The notes: generated by a model not told the origin, from the sequence alone. DNA of 8,482 nucleotides from JBHHXR01 sp046757205 (GCA_046757205.1 JBHHXR010000156.1:1-8482); one strand, 5' to 3'; positions 1-6,411 are shown, counted from the first letter of the stretch. A program made the numbers and translations.

Positions 1-584
1 TCCGGCTGGCCTCGGGTAAACGCGTTGCGCGACAAATCATGCGTGTGCGGCAGATGATCGACGCCGGTCAGAAGTGAGCCGAAAAACTTGCGGTTCGGCG
101 CGATGCCGCCGACCGAGATGCCGCCGAAATTGACCCCGTGATAGCCGCGTTCGCGGCCGATCAGCCGGGTCCGCGTCCCTTCGCCACGGGCGCGTTGATA
201 GGCGATGGCGATCTTCAGCGCGGTATCCACCGATTCCGAGCCGGAATTGGTGAAAAACGCATGCTCCATACCCTCCGGCGCGATGCCGATCAGTTTGTTG
301 GCCAACTCGAAAATCTTCGGGTGGCCCATCTGGAAGGCCGGGGCGTAGTCAAGTTCGGCCGCCTGCTTCTGGATCGCCTCGACGATCCTCGGCCGCTTGT
401 GCCCGGCGTTGCAGCACCACATGCCTGACGTGCCGTCCAGAACCTGTCTTCCATCCGACGTGGTGTAGAACATCCCCTCCGCGGAAACGAACAGGCGGGG
501 TTGCTTCTTGAACTGCCGGTTTGCGGTGAACGGCATCCAGAAGGCGTGCAAATCATTGGGCGCGACGCGGCTGCGGTCTGACAT
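1..584 (-). CDS. Omega-amino acid (beta-alanine):pyruvate aminotransferase, 3' part outside window
   Basis: PLP-dependent class III aminotransferase. The family member it resembles most moves the amino group of beta-alanine to pyruvate, giving malonate semialdehyde and alanine in the cytoplasm. The first 194 codons are present; the family is usually about 440 residues, so the catalytic lysine lies outside. Seen: FWMPFTANRQF near residue 15, AGHKRP at 60-65, the PLP-phosphate loop NSGSE at 113-117, GYHG at 147-150 (Tyr148 would stack on the cofactor) and DHLPHTHD at 176-183. These blocks align well, from memory, with Pseudomonas omega-amino acid:pyruvate aminotransferase. ATG at 584 is the first start in frame and directly precedes conserved sequence. 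The gene is divergent from a RutR-like regulator with a shared operator, and it fits the last step of reductive pyrimidine catabolism. Class III membership is near certain. The beta-alanine preference is inferred from motifs and context; other omega-amines or taurine are possible substrates. Confidence 0.9.
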   Translation of the reverse strand, partial: MSDRSRVAPNDLHAFWMPFTANRQFKKQPRLFVSAEGMFYTTSDGRQVLDGTSGMWCCNAGHKRPRIVEAIQKQAAELDYAPAFQMGHPKIFELANKLIGIAPEGMEHAFFTNSGSESVDTALKIAIAYQRARGEGTRTRLIGRERGYHGVNFGGISVGGIAPNRKFFGSLLTGVDHLPHTHDLSRNAFTRGQP

Positions 585-641
585 TGGAGGTCACCCTGTT
601 TTTCGGACAATGCACGCGGAGTTGTGCAAAGGGACCGACTG

Positions 642-669
642 TGATTATGATTTATGACCAATTGGTCAA
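642..669 (-). promoter_or_regulatory. Candidate promoter of the aminotransferase gene
   Basis: Reading leftward, TTGACC (669-664) is a good -35 element, followed after 16 nt by TAATCA (647-642); CATAAT (649-644) is an alternative -10 with a shorter 14-nt spacer. The -35 lies inside the RutR-like palindrome, so a bound regulator would block RNA polymerase, as expected for repression relieved by uracil. The -10 is only moderate, and no transcript start is known. Confidence 0.4.
655..668. promoter_or_regulatory. RutR-type operator, perfect 14-bp palindrome
   Basis: The sequence TGACCAATTGGTCA is a perfect palindrome. E. coli RutR is known to bind TTGACCA-N2-TGGTCAA; this site, extended by one base each side, matches 13 of those 14 defined positions (the outer left T is A). 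It lies in the 172-bp gap between the divergent aminotransferase and TetR-family genes, 88 bp before the regulator's ATG. Both the motif and the presence of a RutR-like gene next to it support the call. It would give autoregulation plus control of the aminotransferase. Confidence 0.82.
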
Positions 670-756
670 AATCACGCTACCACCTGAAGAAGGCCAGTCA
701 AGCCGTATGTTCGAGATATCAGGCGAATCGGGCCTTGCAAACGGACGCAGCACCTC

Positions 757-1383
757 ATGAACAACGCCGGGCCCGCGCAGCGCAAGACCCGTATCCAGCG
801 GGAAAAGACCGAGGCCATCCTGTCGGCCGCGCTCGACGTGTTTTCCAACCAAGGGTTCCGCGGCGCGACGGTGGACCAGATAGCCGCCGCCGCCGGGATA
901 TCGAAGCCCAACCTGCTCTACTACTTCGAATCCAAGGAGGCGATTCACAAGACACTTCTGGCCCGCCTGCTGGATGCCTGGCTTGACCCGCTTCGCGGTC
1001 TTGATGCCGATGGCGATGGGCCCACTGAAATCGCTGGCTACATTCGCCGCAAACTCGAAATGTCGCGAGACTTTCCCAGGGAAAGCCGGCTGTTTGCCAA
1101 TGAAATCCTGCAGGGCGCGCCGCATATCACGTCGGAAATCACCGGACCCTTGAAAGAGCTTGTCGACGAAAAGACCGAAGTGATCCGAAGCTGGATCCGC
1201 TCCGGCCAGATCGCCGATGTCGATCCCTATCACCTGATATTCTCGATCTGGGCGACGACCCAGCACTACGCCGATTTCGACGCCCAGGTGAAGGCGGTCC
1301 TGGGTCACAATGACGAGCAGACGCTGGAAGACGCGGCCAGCTTCCTCACCGGCCTCTACACACGGGGTCTGACACCGCGGTGA
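757..1383 (+). CDS. rutR: TetR-family regulator, RutR-like (uracil-responsive)
   Basis: A 208-residue cytoplasmic one-component regulator. The N-terminal TetR helix-turn-helix spans about residues 18-65 (EAILSAALDVFSNQGFRGAT, then ISKPNLLYYFESKEAI). The C-terminal ligand and dimer domain carries blocks shared with E. coli RutR: LEMSRDFPRESRLFANEIL (100-118), LVDEKTEVIRSWIRSG (135-150) and HLIFSIWATTQHYADF (159-174). RutR (212 residues) binds uracil and thymine and leaves DNA when they are bound. ATG 757 has only a weak ribosome binding site but gives the family length and an N-terminus just ahead of the DNA-binding domain. A matching palindrome lies 88 bp upstream. The 3' end overlaps the convergent DMT gene by 28 bp. 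That the ligand is a pyrimidine is inferred from similarity and from the preTA genes nearby. Here it probably controls the reductive pathway, not the Rut pathway, of which no gene is visible. Confidence 0.88.
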   Translation: MNNAGPAQRKTRIQREKTEAILSAALDVFSNQGFRGATVDQIAAAAGISKPNLLYYFESKEAIHKTLLARLLDAWLDPLRGLDADGDGPTEIAGYIRRKLEMSRDFPRESRLFANEILQGAPHITSEITGPLKELVDEKTEVIRSWIRSGQIADVDPYHLIFSIWATTQHYADFDAQVKAVLGHNDEQTLEDAASFLTGLYTRGLTPR

Positions 1384-2273
1384 CGGTCATCGTCTTTCAG
1401 CAGAAGAAAAAGTGCCAGCAGGGTCGCGATTGTTCCCCCCAACACCGACAGCGAAACCCAGCCATGGCCCATCGAGCCCTCCCAGACGATGACCCAGGCG
1501 GGCGTCAGATAGGTATAGGCCATGACCTTCCCGCTCGGCAGACGCAGCGATGCGAACTGCACGAGATAGAAGGTCGAGGCGCTGGCAAAGAACACGAGGT
1601 AGGCGAACACCGCCCAAAAGAACGGTGGCATTCCCGCCCAGTCCGTGGCGAGGATCGGGCGCCAGCCGTAGGCCAGCAGTATGACGAACCCGGCAACCAT
1701 CATGCCGAAGGTGAAGACGAGCGGCGATTCGCCGCGATTGAGCTTCGGAATCATCGGAACGTAGAGCGCGTGCGCCAGCGCTCCGACAAGGAATATTGCC
1801 TCGCCGCGCCCGATATCCAGCGAAACCAGGCTCGACAGCGACCCCCGGAAGATCACCCACAGCGCGCCGACGCCGCCCACCGCCAGGGCAATTATCATCC
1901 GGCGGGAAGCGATCTGACCCAGAAGCATCCGGCCAAACATGGCCGACATCAGCGGCACCAGGGTAAACACCGCCGCGGTCGATACCGGACTGGCGGTCTT
2001 CAGTCCCTCGAACATCAGCACGAAGTAGACGGCGAACAGCCCGCCCAGCACACCGAATCGCCAGGGTGCCCTGAAATCCCGGGAGCGGAACCCCGGCCCG
2101 GCAACGGCAATCGCTCCGATCACAATACCGGCCGCCAGAAACCGCGCCGCCGTCAGGGCCGCCGGGTCTATCGTCGGCGCGATCAGGCTGCCGAGCGAAA
2201 ACGATCCCGCGATCAGGACGGAGAACAGGAGCATCGCGGCGTGGCCTTCCAGCCGACGTCTCTCCGTGATCAC
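1356..2273 (-). CDS. DMT-superfamily transporter (two EamA domains)
   Basis: A 305-residue inner-membrane protein with about ten hydrophobic segments, roughly at residues 12-32, 38-58, 71-89, 95-118, 126-143, 156-175, 184-203, 216-237, 245-263 and 271-293. This is the usual two-repeat EamA layout and length. Typical features include the first-repeat LTAARFLAAG near 40-49, SPVSTAAVFTLVPLMSAMFG near 95-114, and the second-repeat AYTYLTPAWVIVWE near 252-265. A short acidic and basic tail (KDDDRHR) is probably cytoplasmic. The start is GTG 2273, 61 bp after the preA stop, with GGAG about 9 nt upstream; a later ATG (codon 14) would cut into the first membrane segment. Last gene of the preT-preA operon, convergent with and overlapping the rutR-like gene. 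EamA proteins carry varied metabolites, often outward. A role with pyrimidines or their breakdown products is inferred from position only. Confidence 0.88.
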   Translation of the reverse strand: MITERRRLEGHAAMLLFSVLIAGSFSLGSLIAPTIDPAALTAARFLAAGIVIGAIAVAGPGFRSRDFRAPWRFGVLGGLFAVYFVLMFEGLKTASPVSTAAVFTLVPLMSAMFGRMLLGQIASRRMIIALAVGGVGALWVIFRGSLSSLVSLDIGRGEAIFLVGALAHALYVPMIPKLNRGESPLVFTFGMMVAGFVILLAYGWRPILATDWAGMPPFFWAVFAYLVFFASASTFYLVQFASLRLPSGKVMAYTYLTPAWVIVWEGSMGHGWVSLSVLGGTIATLLALFLLLKDDDRHRGVRPRV

Positions 2274-2334
2274 TGTTGACTACTCCGCTCGATGCAGGCC
2301 GGGCACGCGAGGGCACACCGGCATGGCGGTCCGC

Positions 2335-3645
2335 CTATTCCGCCGCGATCCGCGCCGGGTTGTTGGGATGAACCGTCCAGTCGGCCGGTTCTGCCCTGAC
2401 GACCTCGCCGGTGCGCGGGTCGGTTTCGCCGGGTTTCACGCGCTCCATCGTTATGCAGCCTTCCACCGGACATACGTTGATGCACAGGTTGCAGGCGACG
2501 CATTCGGCGTTGTTGACCTCGAAGCCGCGCGCACCGTCGATGGTGTCGAAGATGGCCTGGTGCGAGGTATCCTCGCAGACGGCGAAACAGCGGCCGCACT
2601 TGATGCACAGGTCCTGGTTTATCTTCGCCTTGGTTACGTAGTTCAGGTTCAGGTGCTGCCAGTCCGAACAGTTCGGCACGGCGCGTCCAACCAGATCGGC
2701 GACGGAAGTCTCACCCTTTTCGTCCATCCACTGCGACAGGCCGGAGATCATTTCCTGCACGATGCGGAACCCGTAGGTCATCGCCGCCGTGCAGACCTGC
2801 ACGTTGCCGGCGCCGAGCGCGATGAACTCGGCTGCGTCGCGCCACGTCGTGACGCCGCCGATGCCCGAGATCGGCAGGTCGGCGGTTTCCGGATCGCGCG
2901 CGATCTCGGCCACCATGTTGAGCGCGATCGGCTTGACCGCCGGGCCGCAATAGCCGCCATGCGCGCCCTTGCCGTCGATGGTCGGCTCCGGGGCGAACAG
3001 GTCAAGATCGACCCCGGTGATCGAGTTTATGGTGTTGATCAGCGACACCGCATCGGCGCCGGCATCCTTGGCCGCCCGCGCCGGCTTACGGATATCCGTA
3101 ATATTCGGCGTCAGCTTGACGATGCAGGGCAGCCGACTGTTCTGTTTCACCCAGCGGGTGACCATCTCGATGTATTCCGGCACCTGCCCGACGGCGGAGC
3201 CCATGCCGCGCTCGCTCATGCCGTGCGGGCAGCCGAAATTCAGCTCCACCCCGTCGGCACCGGTGTCCTCGACCAGAGGCAGGATTTTCTTCCAGGCGGC
3301 CTCTTCGCAAGGGACCATCAGCGACACGACGACCGCGCGGTCGGGATAGTCGCGCTTCACCGCCTTGATCTCGCGCAGGTTAACCTCCAGCGGCCGGTCG
3401 GTGATCAACTCGATGTTGTTGAGCCCCAGAAGCCGCCGGTCGGCACCCCAGATCGCCCCGTAGCGCGGACCGTTGACGTTGACGATCGGCGGTCCGGCCT
3501 CGCCCAGCGTCTTCCACACCACGCCGCCCCAACCCGCCTCGAAAGCGCGCCGCACGTTGTATTCCTTGTCGGTAGGCGGCGCGGAAGCCAGCCAGAACGG
3601 GTTGGGCGACTTGATGCCCACGAATTCACCGGAAAGATTCGCCAT
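2335..3645 (-). CDS. preA: Dihydropyrimidine dehydrogenase (NAD+), subunit PreA
   Basis: A 436-residue catalytic subunit of the cytoplasmic PreT-PreA enzyme, which reduces uracil and thymine to dihydrouracil and dihydrothymine. Residues 1 to about 320 form a dihydroorotate-dehydrogenase-like FMN barrel: SPNPFWLASAPPT (13-25), NFGCPHGMSERGMG (136-149), KLTPNITDI (177-185), INTINS (203-208) and SGIGGVTTWRDA (260-271). C139 in NFGCPHG corresponds to the active-site cysteine of mammalian dihydropyrimidine dehydrogenase; N136 and N204-T205 match its pyrimidine-binding asparagines and threonine. Two 4Fe-4S motifs follow: C347-C350-C353-C357 and C382-C385-C388-C392-P. ATG 3645 is chosen because AAGGAGA (3651-3657) sits at ideal spacing and conserved sequence begins at once; the frame stays open upstream but that part is Arg-rich and unlike the family. 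E. coli PreA has 411 residues; the extra length is a C-terminal tail after residue 400. In the operon it follows the small exported protein after a 211-bp gap. Confidence 0.97.
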   Translation of the reverse strand: MANLSGEFVGIKSPNPFWLASAPPTDKEYNVRRAFEAGWGGVVWKTLGEAGPPIVNVNGPRYGAIWGADRRLLGLNNIELITDRPLEVNLREIKAVKRDYPDRAVVVSLMVPCEEAAWKKILPLVEDTGADGVELNFGCPHGMSERGMGSAVGQVPEYIEMVTRWVKQNSRLPCIVKLTPNITDIRKPARAAKDAGADAVSLINTINSITGVDLDLFAPEPTIDGKGAHGGYCGPAVKPIALNMVAEIARDPETADLPISGIGGVTTWRDAAEFIALGAGNVQVCTAAMTYGFRIVQEMISGLSQWMDEKGETSVADLVGRAVPNCSDWQHLNLNYVTKAKINQDLCIKCGRCFAVCEDTSHQAIFDTIDGARGFEVNNAECVACNLCINVCPVEGCITMERVKPGETDPRTGEVVRAEPADWTVHPNNPARIAAE

Positions 3646-3778
3646 CGGTATCTCCTTCAGCCGGATTGTCCGGAATCTGCCGTCTGTTCGCCTTCTTGAA
3701 ACTCGTCCCGGCCGACGCGAGGGCTCAACCCGCGAAGACGCTCCGCCTGCTGCCGGCCGACATCCGGAACGGGCCGGA

Positions 3779-3796
3779 CACCGGATCGTCCCGGTG
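3779..3796 (-). repeat. Inverted repeat in the preA leader (6-bp arms)
   Basis: CACCGG (3779-3784) and CCGGTG (3791-3796) are separated by 6 nt, so the operon transcript could fold a short GC hairpin here. No T-run follows on the minus strand, so it is not a standard terminator. In DNA this rich in GC such arms can occur by chance. Confidence 0.3.
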
Positions 3797-3798
3797 CC

Positions 3799-3825
3799 GC
3801 GGCGCGCACTCGCGGCCCGCGCCGC
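3799..3825 (-). repeat. GC hairpin in the preA leader (8-bp perfect arms)
   Basis: GCGGCGCG (3799-3806) and CGCGCCGC (3818-3825) are exact reverse complements around an 11-nt loop. In the operon transcript this would be a stable stem about 150 nt ahead of the preA start and just after the small exported gene. It lacks a following U-run. Possible roles are mRNA end protection or partial attenuation, setting different levels of the upstream and downstream cistrons. That role is a guess; the repeat itself is plainly seen. Confidence 0.4.
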
Positions 3826-3856
3826 CCTCGCGGTGCCGTCAATCCGCCGCCCCGCA

Positions 3857-4210
3857 TCAACCCTCGCATCGCGAAAACACCCGCGCCGGCCCGGCATCCA
3901 CTGCGACCTCAAGATCCTCTTCGCTCAACCGGCGAACCGTCAACGCAACATTGCGGTGGAAGGCTTCGACGATCTCCTCCCCGTTCAGATAGATGTTCTT
4001 GCACGCGAGCCGCGCCGAGTATTCCGTTTGATCGGTCGGCGGCCGGTCCCAGTCGCAAACGGTGTGCTCGTTGAACCCCATCGCCTCGGCGGTAACGAAC
4101 ATCCTCTCGCCGTTCTCGGCGCACCACGCGCCTTCGATCCACAGATCGCCGGCCGTCGCCGTACAGGCTGTGGCGCCCAGGCAGGCAACAATTGTCGCCA
4201 CCGCCCTCAT
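3857..4210 (-). CDS. Small exported protein with four cysteines, function unknown
   Basis: A 117-residue protein I cannot assign to a named family. The N-terminus MRAVATIVACLGATACTATA looks like a signal peptide: one Arg, a short hydrophobic core and an ATA site before Gly21. The mature part would be about 97 residues, with C30 (in GAWC), C52 (in HTVCDWD), C70 (in RLACKN) and C115 (in FSRCEG). Four cysteines in an exported protein suggest two disulfides in the periplasm. The core is Trp- and acid-rich (WIEGAWC, GFNEHTVCDWDRPP). No enzyme motif is visible. The start codon overlaps the preT stop as ATGA (4207-4210), and no clear ribosome binding site precedes it, which suggests translational coupling to preT. 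It lies between the two subunits of a cytoplasmic enzyme, an odd place for an exported protein. A lipoprotein reading at C16 is less likely because ATAC is a poor lipobox. Confidence 0.72.
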   Translation of the reverse strand: MRAVATIVACLGATACTATAGDLWIEGAWCAENGERMFVTAEAMGFNEHTVCDWDRPPTDQTEYSARLACKNIYLNGEEIVEAFHRNVALTVRRLSEEDLEVAVDAGPARVFSRCEG

Positions 4211-5532
4211 TTCAGCGCCAGATGGATATTCTCGGCGGCATCGCGGCCCTCCGCCACTGCGGTGACGGTCAGGTCATCGCCTCCGCTGGCGCAGTCGCCG
4301 CCGGCCCAGACCCCGTCGAGGCTGGTGCGGCCACCCGCAGAAATCCGGATCTTGCCGCCCTCAAGCGCCAGTCCCTCCGGCGCGCCGTCAAGCCTCTGTC
4401 CGATGGCCTTGAACACCTGATCGGCCGCCAGCTCGAAGGTTTCGCCCGCCGGTTCGAGGCCGTCGGGCCCGTCCGTCGTGTAGGTCAATTCGATGCCCTG
4501 CACCGCGCCGTTGCCCAACACACGGACCGGCTGCGCGTTGCAGATGATGCGCACGCCTCTTGCCGTGGCGAGTTCCTGCTCGAATTTCGAGGCGCTCATC
4601 CTTTCGCGGCCGCGGCGATAGACGATGGTCACGTCCTCGGCGCCCAGAAGCTTCGATTGCACCGCCGCATCCACCGCCGTCATGCCGCCGCCGATCACCA
4701 CCACCCTTCGCCCTACCGGCAGCGATGCCAGGTCGTCCGACTGCCGCAGGTCAGCGATGAAATCCACCGCGGCGGCGACATTGGCCTTGTCCTCGCCCGC
4801 CGTGCGGAGCGCGTTCACACCGCCGAGTCCGATGCCGAGGAACACCGCGTCATATTCGGCGCGCAACCGGTCCAGCGTCACTCCCTCGCCGACAGCCGTG
4901 CCCGCGCGGAGCTCGATCCCGCCAATCGCCAGCAGCCAGTCGAGCTCTCTCTGGGCGAAGCCGTCCACCGACTTGTAGGCGGCAATGCCGTATTCGTTGA
5001 GCCCGCCGCCCTTGGGACGGGCATCGAAGAGCACGACGGAATGGCCGTGCATGGCAAGGCGGTGGGCGCAGGCCAGCCCAGCCGGCCCGGCTCCGACCAC
5101 CGCGACCCGTTTTCCGGTATCCGGAGCCCTTTCGAACGGATGCCCGTCCTTCGACATCAGCACGTCGGTCGCGTAACGTTGCAGGCGCCCGATCTCGACC
5201 GGCCTTGCCTCCGCCTCCTGCCGCACGCAGACAGCTTCGCACAGCGTTTCCGTCGGGCAAACGCGGGCGCACATGCCGCCGAGGATATTCTGTTCGAATA
5301 TCGTTACCGCCGCCGCCTCGGGCGTACCGGTGGCGATCTGCCGGATGAACAGGGGGATGTCGATACCCGTCGGACAGGCCGTCACGCAGGGCGCGTCATG
5401 GCAGAAATAGCAGCGGTCGGCCGCCACGGCCGCTTCATGCCGGCCGAGAGGCGGGTGAAGATCGGAAAAGTTACGGTTGATCTCATCGACGGGCAAGCGG
5501 TTCGGCACCACCCCGGAAGCGGGCACAGGCAT
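4207..5532 (-). CDS. preT: Dihydropyrimidine dehydrogenase (NAD+), subunit PreT
   Basis: A 441-residue electron-entry subunit. It takes electrons from NADH through FAD and Fe-S clusters to PreA, in the cytoplasm. The N-terminal ferredoxin-like domain has C41-C44-C49-C53 (CYFCHDAPCVTACP) and C88-C92-C98-C102 (MCARVCPTETLCEAVC), the two-cluster pattern shared with the GltD/DPD N-terminus. An FAD-binding Rossmann motif VVGAGPAGLACA lies at 145-156, and a second dinucleotide fold VVIGGGMTAVDAA at 278-290 for the nicotinamide cofactor, followed by VYRRGRERM (304-312). The closing FAD motif GGDCASGGDDLTVTAV is at 411-426. The length is close to E. coli PreT (412). ATG 5532 has GGAG about 10 nt upstream and precedes conserved sequence; the frame is open further upstream but unlike the family. 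First gene of the operon, divergent from a Crp-like regulator. GltD-like proteins are the main alternative, but the adjacent preA settles the call. Confidence 0.96.
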   Translation of the reverse strand: MPVPASGVVPNRLPVDEINRNFSDLHPPLGRHEAAVAADRCYFCHDAPCVTACPTGIDIPLFIRQIATGTPEAAAVTIFEQNILGGMCARVCPTETLCEAVCVRQEAEARPVEIGRLQRYATDVLMSKDGHPFERAPDTGKRVAVVGAGPAGLACAHRLAMHGHSVVLFDARPKGGGLNEYGIAAYKSVDGFAQRELDWLLAIGGIELRAGTAVGEGVTLDRLRAEYDAVFLGIGLGGVNALRTAGEDKANVAAAVDFIADLRQSDDLASLPVGRRVVVIGGGMTAVDAAVQSKLLGAEDVTIVYRRGRERMSASKFEQELATARGVRIICNAQPVRVLGNGAVQGIELTYTTDGPDGLEPAGETFELAADQVFKAIGQRLDGAPEGLALEGGKIRISAGGRTSLDGVWAGGDCASGGDDLTVTAVAEGRDAAENIHLALK

Positions 5533-5586
5533 GGTCAGGCGTCTCCGTTCTACCTTCCTGCCGGATACGGTTACACGATTCGCATT

Positions 5587-5604
5587 TTTTATCAAATGGT
5601 AAAA
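5587..5604. promoter_or_regulatory. Candidate second RutR-type operator before preT
   Basis: TTTTATCA-AA-TGGTAAAA is an 18-bp imperfect palindrome with one mismatched pair of arms. It agrees with the RutR consensus TTGACCA-N2-TGGTCAA at 11 of 14 positions and with the 653-670 region at 13 of 18. It lies 54 bp before the preT ATG, over a likely promoter. A local AT-rich stretch could look palindromic by chance, and another regulator, such as the divergent Crp-like protein, could use it, though it lacks TGTGA arms. Confidence 0.5.
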
Positions 5605-5628
5605 TATCGGCCTTGCCGCGACATCAAG
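5601..5628 (-). promoter_or_regulatory. Candidate promoter of the preT operon
   Basis: Reading leftward, CTTGAT (5628-5623) and TATTTT (5606-5601) are spaced by 16 nt and resemble -35 and -10 elements; alphaproteobacterial -35 boxes are often CTTGAC. The -10 overlaps the edge of the palindrome at 5587-5604, so a bound repressor would cover the transcript start. Both boxes are imperfect. Confidence 0.35.
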
Positions 5629-5654
5629 GACGCCTCCGTTGGCTCGGGTTGGGG

Positions 5655-5683
5655 TTTCATTGTTTTTCGCCGGGCGATAGAAT
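5655..5683 (+). promoter_or_regulatory. Candidate promoter of the Crp-like regulator
   Basis: TAGAAT (5678-5683) differs from the ideal -10 by one base. The -35 region (TTTCAT, 5655-5660, 17-nt spacer) is poor, as is usual for promoters needing an activator. It would give a leader of only about 14 nt before the ATG at 5704, which agrees with that start choice. Confidence 0.25.
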
Positions 5684-5703
5684 GTGTGCCGGGGTGCGAG
5701 CTC

Positions 5704-6411
5704 ATGCCGTGGACTTACGCCGAAAACATCCCCCAGCGCTTCTCCGAGGGAACATTGCTGGGCGAGGTTACGTCGGCCACACTCACCGCGCTGAATTCTG
5801 CGTGGACCGTGTCGCATTATGAATGCGGGGCGCTGATCCTCGATGACGAGGAGCAGACCGACGACGTTTTCTTTCTGCTGTTGGGCCACGCCCGCGCCGG
5901 CACCTACGCCGATGCCGGGCGCGAGGTCATGCTTGTCGATCTTCACCGGGGCGACTGCTTCGGCGAGTTCTCGGCCATCGACGGCGCGCCGAGATCCGCC
6001 AGGATCACCGCGCTTCAGCGCTGCGCGGTGGCACGGATCTCGGCGGCGGAATTCCGCAAACTGCTTCGCCGGCGCAGCGACCTCTCCCACGCGCTGCACC
6101 GCCTTCTGGTCCGCAAATTGCGCTGCCTGACACGACGCATTTCCGAATTGCATATACTAAGCGCAGGTGAACGCATCCGCCGGGAAATCTTTCGTCTTGC
6201 CGAACTCAATTCCGACACCCACGGCGGCGCATTGCTGGCGTCACCGCCCACGCAGGCAGATCTCGCGGCTTTCGTGTTCACCAACCGCGAGAGCGTTGCC
6301 CGGGAAATGGGGCGGATGAAACGTCAGGGCGTCCTCGTGCGCGAGGGCAGAAGCCTGCGCGTTCCCTCGCTGCGGCGGCTGGCGGAATACGCGCTCGGCG
6401 ACAACGGTTGA
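5704..6411 (+). CDS. Crp/Fnr-family transcriptional regulator
   Basis: A 235-residue cytoplasmic regulator. The N-terminal cyclic-nucleotide-binding domain (about 15-125) keeps the phosphate-binding cassette GEFSAIDGAPRSA (87-99), with E88, R97 and S98 in the places of E72, R82 and S83 of E. coli Crp, so cAMP or a related nucleotide is a likely ligand. A long dimer helix (about 116-150) leads to a winged helix-turn-helix: PTQADLAAFVFTNRESVARE (182-201). The recognition helix has R195-E196-x3-R200, the same spacing as R180-E181-x3-R185 in E. coli Crp, which reads TGTGA. No FNR-type N-terminal cysteine cluster is present. ATG 5704 gives the family length, although its ribosome binding site is weak; GTG 5686 or ATG 5596 in frame are alternatives. 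It is divergent from preT across 171 bp. Whether it controls preT, itself or the gene at 6785 is not known, but a perfect TGTGA-N6-TCACA site lies 262 bp after its stop. Confidence 0.9.
   Translation: MPWTYAENIPQRFSEGTLLGEVTSATLTALNSAWTVSHYECGALILDDEEQTDDVFFLLLGHARAGTYADAGREVMLVDLHRGDCFGEFSAIDGAPRSARITALQRCAVARISAAEFRKLLRRRSDLSHALHRLLVRKLRCLTRRISELHILSAGERIRREIFRLAELNSDTHGGALLASPPTQADLAAFVFTNRESVAREMGRMKRQGVLVREGRSLRVPSLRRLAEYALGDNG

Noticed and set aside
3657..3869. A 70-codon minus-strand frame filling the gap between the small exported gene and preA
   Set aside because: Composition is Arg/Gly-rich, as in shifted frames of GC-rich DNA, no ribosome binding site is seen, and it overlaps the end of the real gene.
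3646..3912. Open frame extending PreA upstream by 89 codons
   Set aside because: The ideal ribosome binding site at 3651-3657 and the start of family similarity at ATG 3645 settle the start; the extension is low-complexity Arg/Ala.
4150..4210. Lipoprotein signal in the small exported protein (C16)
   Set aside because: The residues before C16 (ATA) lack the Leu-like residue at -3 of a good lipobox; a plain signal peptide cut near ATA-Gly21 fits better.
4192..5703. Very long plus-strand frame leading into the Crp-like regulator
   Set aside because: It is the opposite strand of preT with no family resemblance; a fusion of that type would be antisense to a clear enzyme gene.
5533..6153. Open frame extending PreT upstream through the Crp-like gene
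   Set aside because: It is antisense to a well-supported gene, and PreT similarity begins right after ATG 5532.
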